64,000 nucleotides of DNA from Candidatus Eisenbacteria bacterium (lineage in GTDB: Bacteria; Eisenbacteria; RBG-16-71-46; SZUA-252), in contig VBOW01000017.1 in assembly GCA_005893275.1 (NCBI GenBank), positions 20,267-84,266 on the forward strand, in the 5' to 3' direction. The notes below the pieces were generated by a model. It was not told the origin of the DNA and did no database searches. It saw nothing but the letters and a program-made list of their open reading frames with translations. Positions within the stretch are counted from its first letter, which is position 1. Each line of letters begins with the position of its first letter. The translations under genes and the position numbers were made by a program. Positions 46,195 through 55,300 of the stretch are shown piece after piece.

Positions 46195-47358
46195 ATGCCG
46201 CGCTTCGTAGCCGAGATGCTCCACGCGGGTCAGGTTCTCCTGATCCCCATCCTCGTACTCTGCAACGCGTTTTTCGTCGCGGCGGAATTTTCGCTCGTCA
46301 CCGTGCGCCGGACCCGCCTCGAGGAGCTGGCGTCGAAGCGCGCTCCGGGCGTGGCGCTCGCCATGCTCGCGCTCGACCGCCTTGACCACATGCTCGCGGC
46401 GACCCAGCTCGGAATCACGATGGCGAGCCTCGCCCTGGGGTGGATCGGGGAGCCGGGCCTCGCGCACTTCATCGAGCCCTGGTTCCGGTTCCTTCCGGCA
46501 GGGTGGGGACCTTATGCCTCGCATACCGTCGCGACGATCGTCGCCTTCGGCGGCATCACCTTCATCCATATCGTCGCGGGCGAGCTCGCCCCTCGAACGG
46601 TCGCGATCCGCATCCCCGACGCTGTGGTCCGGACCCTCGCCGGTCCTCTGCTCGCCTTCGAGCGTGCGGGCCGGCCTTTCATCCGACTCACGAACTGGGC
46701 CGGAATGAGCCTGGTCCGGGTCATGGGGTTCGCGCCCGCATCGCACGCCCAGCACGTGCACTCCGTCGAGGAGCTGCAGCTCCTGGTGGAGGACGTCTCC
46801 GAGGCGGGACGAATGAGCGCCGAGCACGCCGAGCTCTTGAAGAACGCCTTCAGGCTCCCCGCGAAGAAGGTGGGGGAGGCCATGGTGCCCTTGAAGGACG
46901 CCGCCATGCTCGACGTGCGTTCGACACCCGAGCAGATCCTGAACGCGGTGCAGGAGAGCGTGCACACTCGGTTCCCGGTCTACGACGGCGAACGCACCCG
47001 GATCGTCGGCATCGTGAACGCCAAGGACCTTTTCTACATCTATTCCACGAGCGGCCTGATCCAGCTCGCCGACGCGATGTACCCGGCCACGTGGGCTCCC
47101 ACCGACCGCTCCATCGCGGAGCAGCTCAAGGAATTTCGAAAGATCCGGCGCCAAATGGCTATCGTGGTGGACCTTGCCGGACAACCGATCGGGCTCATCA
47201 CGCTCGAGGACATCATCGAGGAGCTGGTCGGCGACATCGAAGACGAGCACGACGTGCGTGGCGTCCGCGAGGCGGTGGAAGCCGCCGCGGCGATGCGATC
47301 CCTTCCGCAAGAAGGACGTGCCGCGAGGTGGGCGTGGGGGCAGCGCCGGGAGCGGTAG
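46195..47358 (+). CDS. CNNM/DUF21-CBS membrane protein (hemolysin-C/CorC-like family)
   Basis: 387 residues: a DUF21 (CNNM transmembrane) domain of about four helices with AAEFSLVTVRRTRLEEL, then a pair of CBS domains (about residues 215-345; VGEAMVPLKDAAML, FPVYDGERTRIVGIVNAKDL, PIGLITLEDIIEELVGDIEDE). Members transport Mg/Co or other divalent cations. The usual C-terminal CorC_HlyC domain of about 80 residues is missing: the protein ends about 25 residues after the second CBS. It follows the thioredoxin-NHL gene by 13 bp; tRNA-Leu follows 16 bp later. Confidence 0.9.
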   Translation: MPRFVAEMLHAGQVLLIPILVLCNAFFVAAEFSLVTVRRTRLEELASKRAPGVALAMLALDRLDHMLAATQLGITMASLALGWIGEPGLAHFIEPWFRFLPAGWGPYASHTVATIVAFGGITFIHIVAGELAPRTVAIRIPDAVVRTLAGPLLAFERAGRPFIRLTNWAGMSLVRVMGFAPASHAQHVHSVEELQLLVEDVSEAGRMSAEHAELLKNAFRLPAKKVGEAMVPLKDAAMLDVRSTPEQILNAVQESVHTRFPVYDGERTRIVGIVNAKDLFYIYSTSGLIQLADAMYPATWAPTDRSIAEQLKEFRKIRRQMAIVVDLAGQPIGLITLEDIIEELVGDIEDEHDVRGVREAVEAAAAMRSLPQEGRAARWAWGQRRER

Positions 47359-47373
47359 GGGGCGCGGGAATCA

Positions 47374-47458
47374 GCCCGGGTGGCGGAATGGCAGACGCAG
47401 GGGACTTAAAATCCCCTGGGGGGTAACCCCCATGCAGGTTCGAGCCCTGCCCCGGGCA
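47374..47458 (+). tRNA. tRNA-Leu (anticodon UAA)
   Basis: 85 nt. Acceptor arms 47374-47380 and 47451-47457 pair fully, discriminator A47458. Anticodon stem GGGGA/TCCCC encloses the loop CTTAAAA with anticodon TAA at 47407-47409. A long class II variable arm (TGGGGGG...CCCCCA region) and the T-loop GTTCGAGCC are clear. CCA is not encoded. Its 3' part from the anticodon loop is duplicated at 63737-63790. Confidence 0.96.
47404..47458 (+). repeat. att-like direct repeat, left copy (3' half of tRNA-Leu)
   Basis: The 55 nt from the anticodon loop to the tRNA 3' end recur at 63737-63790 with three mismatches and one 1-nt gap, in the same orientation. Homology starts at the anticodon loop and fades about 12-20 nt past the tRNA end, as in attL/attR of tyrosine-recombinase elements using a tRNA. 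No integrase is present between the copies. Confidence 0.6.
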
Positions 47459-47498
47459 TTGGGTTACGGGATCGTGGCCCAGCGGCCGATTGCCAAAA

Positions 47499-47519
47499 GG
47501 TAACCAAACGGTAACCAAA
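47499..47519 (+). repeat. Tandem 11-bp repeat next to tRNA-Leu
   Basis: GGTAACCAAA occurs twice at 47499-47508 and 47510-47519 (11-bp period). It is 41 bp from the tRNA end, a position and size consistent with arm-type integrase binding sites. That role is inference. Confidence 0.4.
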
Positions 47520-47576
47520 GCGCCTCGGGCCTGGAAACTGACTCCCTGACTCCCCGCGTCGGAGCGCACCTAGTCC

Positions 47577-47617
47577 CAAAATGTACGGTTGACGTACATT
47601 TTGACCTAACGTATCCT
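47577..47617 (+). promoter_or_regulatory. Toxin-antitoxin promoter with embedded palindromic operator
   Basis: A perfect 11-bp inverted repeat, 47577-47587 and 47593-47603 (left arm CAAAATGTACG), surrounds a 5-nt centre. The -35 box TTGACG (47589-47594) lies in the centre, followed after 17 bp by TATCCT (47612-47617). Bound repressor would cover the promoter, the normal autoregulation scheme of type II modules. The leader is about 10-12 nt. Confidence 0.78.
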
Positions 47618-47634
47618 ATGCGTAGGCCGATAGG

Positions 47635-47979
47635 ATGACTAAGGATGACGCCAAGGAGATACTTGCTGAGATCTGGCGTGGTGAGCGGCCACTCTATCGG
47701 ACCAAACACATTTGGACTCGGGTGGAAGGACGTGGGTATTCAGTCTTGGACGTGTATACGGTCCTCAGCAACGGCAGTATGGAGGGTGGGCCAAAGTACA
47801 ACACCGAGTACCGGAACCACGTGGTTCGCGTGCGCGGGAAGTCAGGCGATGGACAGGACACTCGGATAGCCATCTCACTCTACCGGGTGGGCCCCTGTTG
47901 GTTGCTGTCCATCATGCCAGTGAAGCCAGTAGCCAGAAGGAAGAAACGAGGCAAAGGAACAAAACGGGGCAAACGATGA
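47635..47979 (+). CDS. DUF4258-like protein, probable toxin of a type II TA pair
   Basis: 114 residues. HIWTRVEGRGYSVLDVYTVLSNG and the later strands (HVVRVRGKSGDG, TRIAISLYRVG) fit the small RelE/MqsR-like fold called DUF4258. The last 20 residues are strongly basic (RRKKRGKGTKRGKR). It is followed, with a 4-bp ATGA overlap, by an MqsA-like zinc-finger/HTH protein, the usual arrangement of toxin-first MqsRA-type modules. Toxic (mRNA-cleaving) activity is inferred from context. Codon and GC content are lower than in neighbouring chromosomal genes, suggesting acquisition. Confidence 0.68.
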   Translation: MTKDDAKEILAEIWRGERPLYRTKHIWTRVEGRGYSVLDVYTVLSNGSMEGGPKYNTEYRNHVVRVRGKSGDGQDTRIAISLYRVGPCWLLSIMPVKPVARRKKRGKGTKRGKR

Positions 47980-48551
47980 TGAATGAGTGTCCGATGTGTG
48001 CAAACAAAGTCGAGACCCGCAGCGTCCCGAAGTACCACTATCGGGAGTCGGGCCTGGACAACATATGGCTGGAAGGCGGGGTAATTGAGACGATCTGCCC
48101 TGCGTGCAAGCATAGACTGGTTGCTGTCCTCAAGGAGCAACAGCTACTTCAGCTCATCGCGCGCGACCTCCTTATGCGCCCGGGTTTTCTCACGGGTAAG
48201 GAGATCCGATATCTACGGAAGGCTTGCGGGCTGACTCAAGCAGAGCTTGCCGAACAGCTCCATCTTGATCGCCGAGAGACGGTAGCGGAGTGGGAGGGTC
48301 AAGAGGAGGCCAAGCGCGCGCAAGGCTGGGAATACGCGCTACGGGCTGTGTTGCTTGAGTCATTTGAGGCAACGCTCTCAAAGGACAATCACCTCTCCAG
48401 CGCTCAGGACGCGGAGCTGACCAAATTCAGGGAGGCGTTCGCGGCAGCCTATAGCGAGTTTTTCGCCAAGCAGAAGAAGCCGCCCAAAGTTCTACGGTTC
48501 ACAAAGAGGCGGGACTGGCAGAGGCCCGCTCCTGGGAGGAAAGCAGCATGA
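47976..48551 (+). CDS. MqsA/YgiT-type antitoxin with zinc finger and HTH
   Basis: 191 residues from the ATG at 47976. CPMC (residues 5-8) and CPAC (about 42-45) form a YgiT-type zinc site, and GLTQAELAEQLHLDRRETVAEWE is an XRE-type helix-turn-helix (about 88-110). This is the MqsA antitoxin layout: N-terminal zinc domain for toxin binding and C-terminal DNA binding. A longer-than-usual C-terminal region (about 80 residues) follows and is not recognised. It should bind the palindrome at 47577-47603. Confidence 0.82.
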   Translation: MMNECPMCANKVETRSVPKYHYRESGLDNIWLEGGVIETICPACKHRLVAVLKEQQLLQLIARDLLMRPGFLTGKEIRYLRKACGLTQAELAEQLHLDRRETVAEWEGQEEAKRAQGWEYALRAVLLESFEATLSKDNHLSSAQDAELTKFREAFAAAYSEFFAKQKKPPKVLRFTKRRDWQRPAPGRKAA

Positions 48552-48618
48552 GAGATTCGCCTGTACTAACCCCCACGCTCAAAGCGGTCGCTGACGACCG
48601 CGCAGGCAGGGATCCGCT

Positions 48619-51600
48619 TTATTTGAGCACCGAGACCTTTCCGACGACCTCTCCTCCACGGGTGTCGATCCGATAGAAGTAGAACCCGGAAGCCAGCCGC
48701 CCGCCGTGCTCGTCCCGCCCGTCGATCCTCACGTCGTGATAGCCCACGGGAGCATCCGGCTCCTCGAGGAGGGAACGGATCATGCGACCGTTCAGGTCAA
48801 AGAGACGAACCCGCAGGGGGCCACGATCCGTTGTGACGAAGGTGAGGACGGCCTCGGGATTGAGAGGATTCGGGGAGACCCAAGCGGCGAGCTTCCCGGC
48901 TCCCGCGTGGACCAGGACGTCCATTTGGGCGCGGAAGATCTCGCCCGTGGAGAGGCGCCCTTCGAGGGTGATCGTGACCGGAGTGTTTCCGCGGAGATCG
49001 CTGAAGAGAAGGCGCAGATCCTCCTTCCGGAAGCAGGCCGCAATCTCCTGAACCCCGTTTCCGTCGCGGTCGCCCCCAGCCGCGACCTCGCTCGCCCCGA
49101 TCTCCTCGACAGAGCCTGTATTGTGGGACTTCATCACGATGGAGGTGACGTCCACGGTCCCGAGGCGGAACGACCCTCCGACGGGCTCGAGGTTCACGCA
49201 CCGGTGCTCCTTCCCTCCGCCCAACCGGATGCCGCCCTTCCCGTCCGTGGTAAACGCACGCGCTTGGCACACGGTAACGACACTGGCGGCGGTGACCGTG
49301 ATCTTGGTCGTCGCCGAAGCCGACAGCACGTTTGCCGCCGTGAAGGTTACGAAGTAGGAGGTCGGGCGCGAATCATCGAAGCCCGGCGTCCACCGGAACA
49401 CGCCCCCTGTATCGGAGGACCCCGGCGTGCACGTGGCCTTGTTCCCGACCGGAAGCCCGGAGAAATCGGCGGTCAGGCTGGAGATGGCCGGGCCATCCGG
49501 GTCGTTCGCGCTGATGCTGAAGGTGATCTCCGAGCCCTCCGCTCCGGAGACCACCTTCGGTGCGGTCACAACAGGGGGATGATCGCGCGGCGGGGCGCAA
49601 TGATTCAGAAGGGTCGTGACGCTGCCTGTGCTATTCGCAACCGCGAGATCGCTCCGAAGATCGCCGTCAAAGTCTCCCGAGACGATCCCGTAGGGTGCGC
49701 CCCCCGCCGGAACGTCCGTGCGGGAGCCAAAGGCCCCGGAGCCGTCTCCCAGAAGGACCGAGACGCTGCTGGACTCCAGATTCGTGGCCAGATTTGTGAT
49801 TGCGAGATCGAGATGGTTGTCGCCGTTCACGTCCAGGATGGCGATCTGGCTGGGTCCGGCGCGGGTCGTGAAATTTCGCCTCGGGCCCAACGTGCCGTTA
49901 CCAACCCCGAGGAACACGGAGACATAGTTCGAGCGGGCGCTCGTCACCGCGATGTCAACTTTGCCATCCTCGTTCAGGTCCGCGGCAGCAACCGCTCGCG
50001 GATAGGCGCCGACGGCATAGTCTGTTCCCGAGCCGTACCCCCCCGAACCATTGTTCAGAAAGACCGTAATTTTCGGCTCCGAGTAGTATTCCTCAGGGTG
50101 GACCACGACCAGGTCGGGCGCACCGTCGCCGTTCAAATCGGGCGCAGCGAGGTCGGACCCTGGGAACGACGGGTCGTCGTGCGAGGTATATGTCAAGACG
50201 AAGGACCCGTCGCCTACTCCATAAAGGACCCCGTACTGTCCGTTCGCCGTCACGAGATCGATCTTGCCGTCGCGGTTCACATCCACCGCGGCGATGGAAT
50301 TGGGCGCGGAGGCACCTACGCGGAAATTCTGCTTAGGTCCGAACCCTCCGGTGCCGTCCCCGAGAAAGACCGAGACGTTATTCGACATGTAATTCGAGAT
50401 CGCGACGTCCAGAATCCCGTCCCGGTTGAAATCGGCGATCGCCCCAGAAGCGGGCCATCTCTCGGCAATCAGATCGGTGGATTCTCCAAATGTGCCGTCC
50501 CCCGCACCCAATGCCGCGATGACCTGTCCGGGCTCCGCAAACTCGGCGACCAAGTCCAGCACCCCATCCCCGTTCAGGTCCGCCGTCTGGACCTCCATCG
50601 TGGATTGGAACGGAGGCGTCAGATCCCTGAAGGTGAATGTGGTCGTTAGGGGGATGAAAGCGCTCGCCCCGCAGGGGGGCGGGAAATCCCCGGCAAGCAC
50701 ATTGACCGTGAAGGACTTCGTGTCGGCCAACCCCTCCCAATCATCCGTCGCCCGGATCGTGGCGGTCGCCGACCCCAGGTCGCCCGCCCCGGGACTAGCT
50801 TGAATGATTGCGGTTGCTCTATACGGGAAATGAGAGACCGTCACGTACTCCGGACCCGATACTTTTGTGATGCTCACGCGATCGCCGTCGGGGTCGGTAG
50901 CGGTAACCTTCTGCTCCACCACTTCGCCGAGCAAGACCGTCATGTCGGCCGGCTGGCTGAGGATCGGCGCGCTGTTCGGAATAGGGTGGACGACAATCGT
51001 GAACCAACTCTGCGCCTGAAGGACTCCGTCGCTGGCGGCGACCGCGGCACGGTGGCCCTTCCAGTTCTCGGGGGACACGGTCAGGTGGATGTTCCCGCTT
51101 GCGAAGCCCAACCCCCGACTGACCGTGGAGACGGTCATCCAGGCAGGCCCGAAGGCCTTCGAAAGGATAATCGAGTCTCCCTCGACGTCGCTTGCGAATA
51201 CCGAACGGTCGACAGTCGACCCCGGGGTCACGAAGAGCGTGTCGATGGGCTCGATCTGCGGAGCCGTGTTCGCCCGGATCGTAATCGAGAAGGACCTCTG
51301 ATCCATCAGCTGCCCGTCGCTCGCCCCGACCGTGGCCGTGGTCGATCCGCTATCCCGGGTCGTCGTAGCCAGATGAACGACACCCATCGCCCCACTCCCC
51401 GCGGCTTCGATCGTCTGCACCAACATGTAGGCAGGGCCGGATACCTTGACAAAGGATAGAAGATCCCCGTCGGGATCGGTCGCCGTCAGCTCCTGATCGA
51501 GAGTCTGGCCCGCTCGCCCGCTCATCGGTGACGGTTGCGCCAGGACCGGCGGTCTGTCGGGGCCGGTCACGGTGATCTCCAGCATCGCGGCATAGGCGAA

Positions 51601-51999
51601 GATCCCGTCGCTCACCGAGATCCCGCCGTTTACGACGCCCTGGTCGGCAAACGAGGGCGCGAGATGCACATTCCCTGTCGCGGAGCCCCTGCCCGGATCG
51701 ATTGTGGTTACGGTCATGAACGCCGGGCCGAACGACTTCGAAAACGTGATTGGGTCTCCGTCCCCGTCCGTCGCGTAGAGGTACTGGTCCGCGGTCGTCC
51801 CTTGCGGGAGGGACATCGGCGCGGGCGCGGTCAGGACCGGCGCGACGCCGCTCACGGATCGGGCGCGTTCCGAGGGACTCTGCGCGAGCGTAACCTCGTT
51901 CGCTCGATCCGCGGTGGACGGTGCCGCGTCCGAATTCGTGGCCCCTGCGAGGAGGAAGAGCAAAAGAATAGCCAGGACGACCGGAATTCGGGCGTACAT
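48619..51999 (-). CDS. Giant secreted FG-GAP/Ig-repeat protein with C-terminal sorting domain (copy A)
   Basis: 1126 residues with signal peptide (1-25). Four cadherin/Ig-like repeats (about 55-430) with TDPDGD-type calcium motifs come first. Seven FG-GAP/VCBS beta-propeller repeats follow (about 455-800; DLNGDGVLDLV, DFNRDGILDVA, DVNRDGKIDLV, DLNEDGKVDIA). Then come an Ig-like domain (about 805-895), a module shared with neighbours (RAFT to KEDLRLLF, about 900-1035), and a T9SS-type sorting domain with SPNPLNPEA and FDLNGRMIRSLLEE. It is probably exported to the surface for adhesion or ligand binding. It is inverted relative to its paralogue at 52349 and lacks that protein's PKD domain. Confidence 0.88.
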   Translation of the reverse strand: MYARIPVVLAILLLFLLAGATNSDAAPSTADRANEVTLAQSPSERARSVSGVAPVLTAPAPMSLPQGTTADQYLYATDGDGDPITFSKSFGPAFMTVTTIDPGRGSATGNVHLAPSFADQGVVNGGISVSDGIFAYAAMLEITVTGPDRPPVLAQPSPMSGRAGQTLDQELTATDPDGDLLSFVKVSGPAYMLVQTIEAAGSGAMGVVHLATTTRDSGSTTATVGASDGQLMDQRSFSITIRANTAPQIEPIDTLFVTPGSTVDRSVFASDVEGDSIILSKAFGPAWMTVSTVSRGLGFASGNIHLTVSPENWKGHRAAVAASDGVLQAQSWFTIVVHPIPNSAPILSQPADMTVLLGEVVEQKVTATDPDGDRVSITKVSGPEYVTVSHFPYRATAIIQASPGAGDLGSATATIRATDDWEGLADTKSFTVNVLAGDFPPPCGASAFIPLTTTFTFRDLTPPFQSTMEVQTADLNGDGVLDLVAEFAEPGQVIAALGAGDGTFGESTDLIAERWPASGAIADFNRDGILDVAISNYMSNNVSVFLGDGTGGFGPKQNFRVGASAPNSIAAVDVNRDGKIDLVTANGQYGVLYGVGDGSFVLTYTSHDDPSFPGSDLAAPDLNGDGAPDLVVVHPEEYYSEPKITVFLNNGSGGYGSGTDYAVGAYPRAVAAADLNEDGKVDIAVTSARSNYVSVFLGVGNGTLGPRRNFTTRAGPSQIAILDVNGDNHLDLAITNLATNLESSSVSVLLGDGSGAFGSRTDVPAGGAPYGIVSGDFDGDLRSDLAVANSTGSVTTLLNHCAPPRDHPPVVTAPKVVSGAEGSEITFSISANDPDGPAISSLTADFSGLPVGNKATCTPGSSDTGGVFRWTPGFDDSRPTSYFVTFTAANVLSASATTKITVTAASVVTVCQARAFTTDGKGGIRLGGGKEHRCVNLEPVGGSFRLGTVDVTSIVMKSHNTGSVEEIGASEVAAGGDRDGNGVQEIAACFRKEDLRLLFSDLRGNTPVTITLEGRLSTGEIFRAQMDVLVHAGAGKLAAWVSPNPLNPEAVLTFVTTDRGPLRVRLFDLNGRMIRSLLEEPDAPVGYHDVRIDGRDEHGGRLASGFYFYRIDTRGGEVVGKVSVLK

Positions 52000-52348
52000 C
52001 GGACGACCCTCCCATGAAGACTCGATGCGCCGCAGAAACTCCTTTAAGGGTATACCCGTTCGGGCCGGCGGTTGCGTCTGAAGTGGCAGTCAGCTTGATT
52101 TCGAGCCCTCGGGCATGACCCAGATTCTTCCGTAGCCATGCGGGTTTCTCCTTGACAATTCCCCGCGAGGGGTAGAGTCTCCCGCTGTTCCCCCGGCGCA
52201 CGGCGCCAAATATCCCAGATCCCTATCATCCGTTTTCCTCGGTCTTCTCGTTATCGCGCTAGTCGAAGGATCGGCGGGCGGTGATCCCTGATCCATCCTG
52301 CCCGATCCTCATCGGAAACGAAGCACATCCTTAATGGGGGGTCGCCCG
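52000..52348. promoter_or_regulatory. Divergent promoter region between the two giant paralogues, 349 bp
   Basis: It serves both genes outward. On the plus strand TTGACA lies at 52152-52157, followed after 15 bp by TAGAGT (52173-52178), a short spacing, with CCCC-GCGA-GGGG hairpin between them. On the minus strand GGGAGGG precedes the copy A ATG by 7 nt. No ORF or RNA gene recognised; GC is lower than in flanking genes. Confidence 0.4.
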
Positions 52349-55300
52349 ATGTCCGCTCGAATTCCGGTCGCGCTCGCGTTTTTCTCCCTTTCCATCCTCG
52401 CTGGGGCAACGAATTCGCAAGCCGCGCCGTCCGCGGTGGACCGGGCTCACGATGTCACGCTCGCGCAGAGTCCCTCGGAACGCGCCCGATCCGTGAGCGG
52501 TGTCGCGCCGGTCCTGACCGCGCCCGCGCCGATGACTCTCCCGGGAGGCACGACCGCGGACCAGGTCCTCCACGCAACGGACGGCGACGGGGACCCGATT
52601 ACGTTTTCGAAGTCGTTCGGTCCCGCGTACATGACCGTGACCACGATCGATCCGGACTCCGGCTCCGCCACGGGGAATGTGCACCTCGCACCCTCGCTGG
52701 CCGACGTGGGCCCGCAAACCGGCGGGATCGCGGCGAGCGACGGTGTCCTCACCTCTGCCCAGACGCTGAGCATCACCGTGACCGGCCCCGACAGACCGCC
52801 GGTCCTGGCGCAGCCTCAGCCGATGAGCGGGCGGGCGGGCGAGACCATCGATCAGGAGCTGACGGCGACCGATCCCGACGGGGATCTTCTATCCTTTGTC
52901 AAGGTATCCGGCCCTGCCTACATGTCGGTGCAGACGATCGAAGCCGCGGGGAGCGGGGCGACGGGTCTCGTTCGTCTGGCTACGACGGCCCAGGATAGCG
53001 GATCGACCACGGCCACCGTCGGGGCGAGCGACGGGCAGCTGATGGATCAGAAGTCCTTCGCGATTACGATCCGGGCGAACGCCTCTCCCGTGATCGACTA
53101 CATCCCCACGCTCGTGCTAAGCGCGGGGTCGACGCTCGACCGTTCGGTATATGCGAGCGACGCCGACGGGGACTTCATCACGTTTTCGAAGGCCTACGGC
53201 CCGAACTTCATGACCGTCTCCACGGTGAGCTCGTCGCCGGGCTACGGAACCGGGAACCTCCACCTGGCCCCGGCGCCCCCGGAGGCGGGGAGCTATGCCG
53301 CCGCGGTCGCCGCAAGCGACGGAGCGCTCGAGGCGCAGAGCTCGTTTACGATCATCGTCAACCCTCCGAACAGCGCGCCGATCTTGAGCCAGCCGTCCGA
53401 CATGACGGTCACGCTCGGCGATGTGGCGGAGCAGACGGTCACCGCGACCGACCCCAACGGCGACTTCATAAGCATCTCGAAGCAGTCGGGGCCGGGGTAC
53501 GTGACCGTCTCGGGCTTCGGCTCCGGGGTGGCGACGGGGACCATTCGAGCTACCCCTGGGCAGGGCGACGCGGGGTTGGCCTCCGTCACGATCCGGGCGA
53601 TGGACTACGAGCTGGCCGACACGAAATCGTTCACGATCAATGCCCTCGCCGGGAACTTTCCACCTCCCTGCGGCGCGGGGGCTTTCATCCCCGTCACGAC
53701 CAGCTTCGGGTTTGGCACGATCGAGGTCCAGACGGCGGATCTGAACGGGGATGCCGTGCTGGACCTGGTCGTCGAGATGCCGGGACAAAGCCGCCTCTTG
53801 GTGGCGCTGGGGTCGGGGGACGGCACATTTGGAGCCCCCACCGATCTGCCGGCGACGAACGCCCCTGTTTCCGGCGTCATCGCGGATTTCAACCGGGACG
53901 GGATTCCGGACATCGCAACCCCGAATTTCAATTCGAATAACGTTTCGGTCTATCTCGGGGACGGCACGGGAGGGTTCGGGGCGAGGCAGAATTTCACAGT
54001 GGGCTCCTCACCACGATCCATCGTCGCGGCGGACGTGAACCGTGACGGCAAAATCGATCTCCTGACGTCGAACCAAGGATCCAGCAACGTCTCCATCCTG
54101 CGCGGGGTGGGGAACGGAACCTTCCTCGCGGCGACCTCGATTCCAGCCGGGTCGTCCGCGTGGAATCTCGCGACCCCCGATCTGAACGGCGACGGAGCGC
54201 CCGACCTGGTGGTGGTCAACCCGGGGGACCAGGACTTTTCGGTCTTTCTCAACAATGGTTCGGGAGTCTACGGATCGAGGACCGACTACACCGCAGGCGC
54301 CGATCCGCTGGCCGTGGCTGCGGCGGATCTGAACGAAGATGGCAAGGTCGACGTCGTGGTGACGAGCGCCAGCTCGAACTATGCCTCCGTGTTCCTCGGG
54401 GTCGGTAACGGCGCGCTGAGCCCGAGGCGAAATTTCACGACCCACTTCGGACCCCGGCTGATCGCCATCGTGGACTTGAACGGCGACGGCCACCTCGATC
54501 TGGGAATCTCGAATCTGGATTCCAACGACGCGTCGATCCTTCTGGGAGACGGTTCCGGGGCGTTCGGCCCCCGCACGGATGTGCCGGCGGGGGACGGGCC
54601 TTATGGGATCGCCTTGGGAGACTTCGACGACGATCTTCGGAGCGATCTGGCGATCGCGAATTACTTCGCCGGCAGTGTGACCGTCCTCCTGAATCATTGC
54701 GCCCCGCCGCAGGATCATCCCCCTGTTGTGACGGCGCCCAAAGCGGCCTCCGGCGCGGAAGGGTCAGAGATCACGTTCAGCATCAGCGCGAACGACCCGG
54801 ATGGCCCTGCCATCTCCAGCTTGACGGCCGATTTCTCCGGGTTGCCGATCGGAAACAACGCCACCTTCACGCCGGAGGCGTCCAACACGGCGGGCGTGTT
54901 CCGTTGGAGGCCCGGCTTCCAGGATTCGCGCCCGACACCCTACGCGGTGACCTTCACGGCGGCAAACGTACGGTCCGCCTCGGCGACGACGAAGATCACG
55001 GTCACCGATATCAACAGAGCCCCGACCGCCAACGCGGACGGGCCCTACACGGCCTTCTCGGGAGTCCCGCTCACGTTCGACGGGACGGGCTCGTCCGATC
55101 CGGACGGCGACCCCCTGACATACGCATGGGTGTTCGGCGATGGCTCGACGGGAAGCGGGGCTACGCCCGCCCACGCCTACGCGTCGATCGGCCTCTACGG
55201 AGTGGCGCTGACCGTTTCCGATGGGTTGGCATCGTCTCTCGCCACAACCACCGCCAACATCGTCGGCGTGTTCCAGGCGCGGGCGTTCACCGCGAGTGGG

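Noticed and set aside
48706..50649. Long plus-strand open frame (647 codons) opposite giant copy A
   Set aside because: It is an antisense shadow of a GC-rich gene with an Arg/Asp/Gly/Val-rich composition and no domain; similar shadows occur opposite copies B and the 55924 gene.
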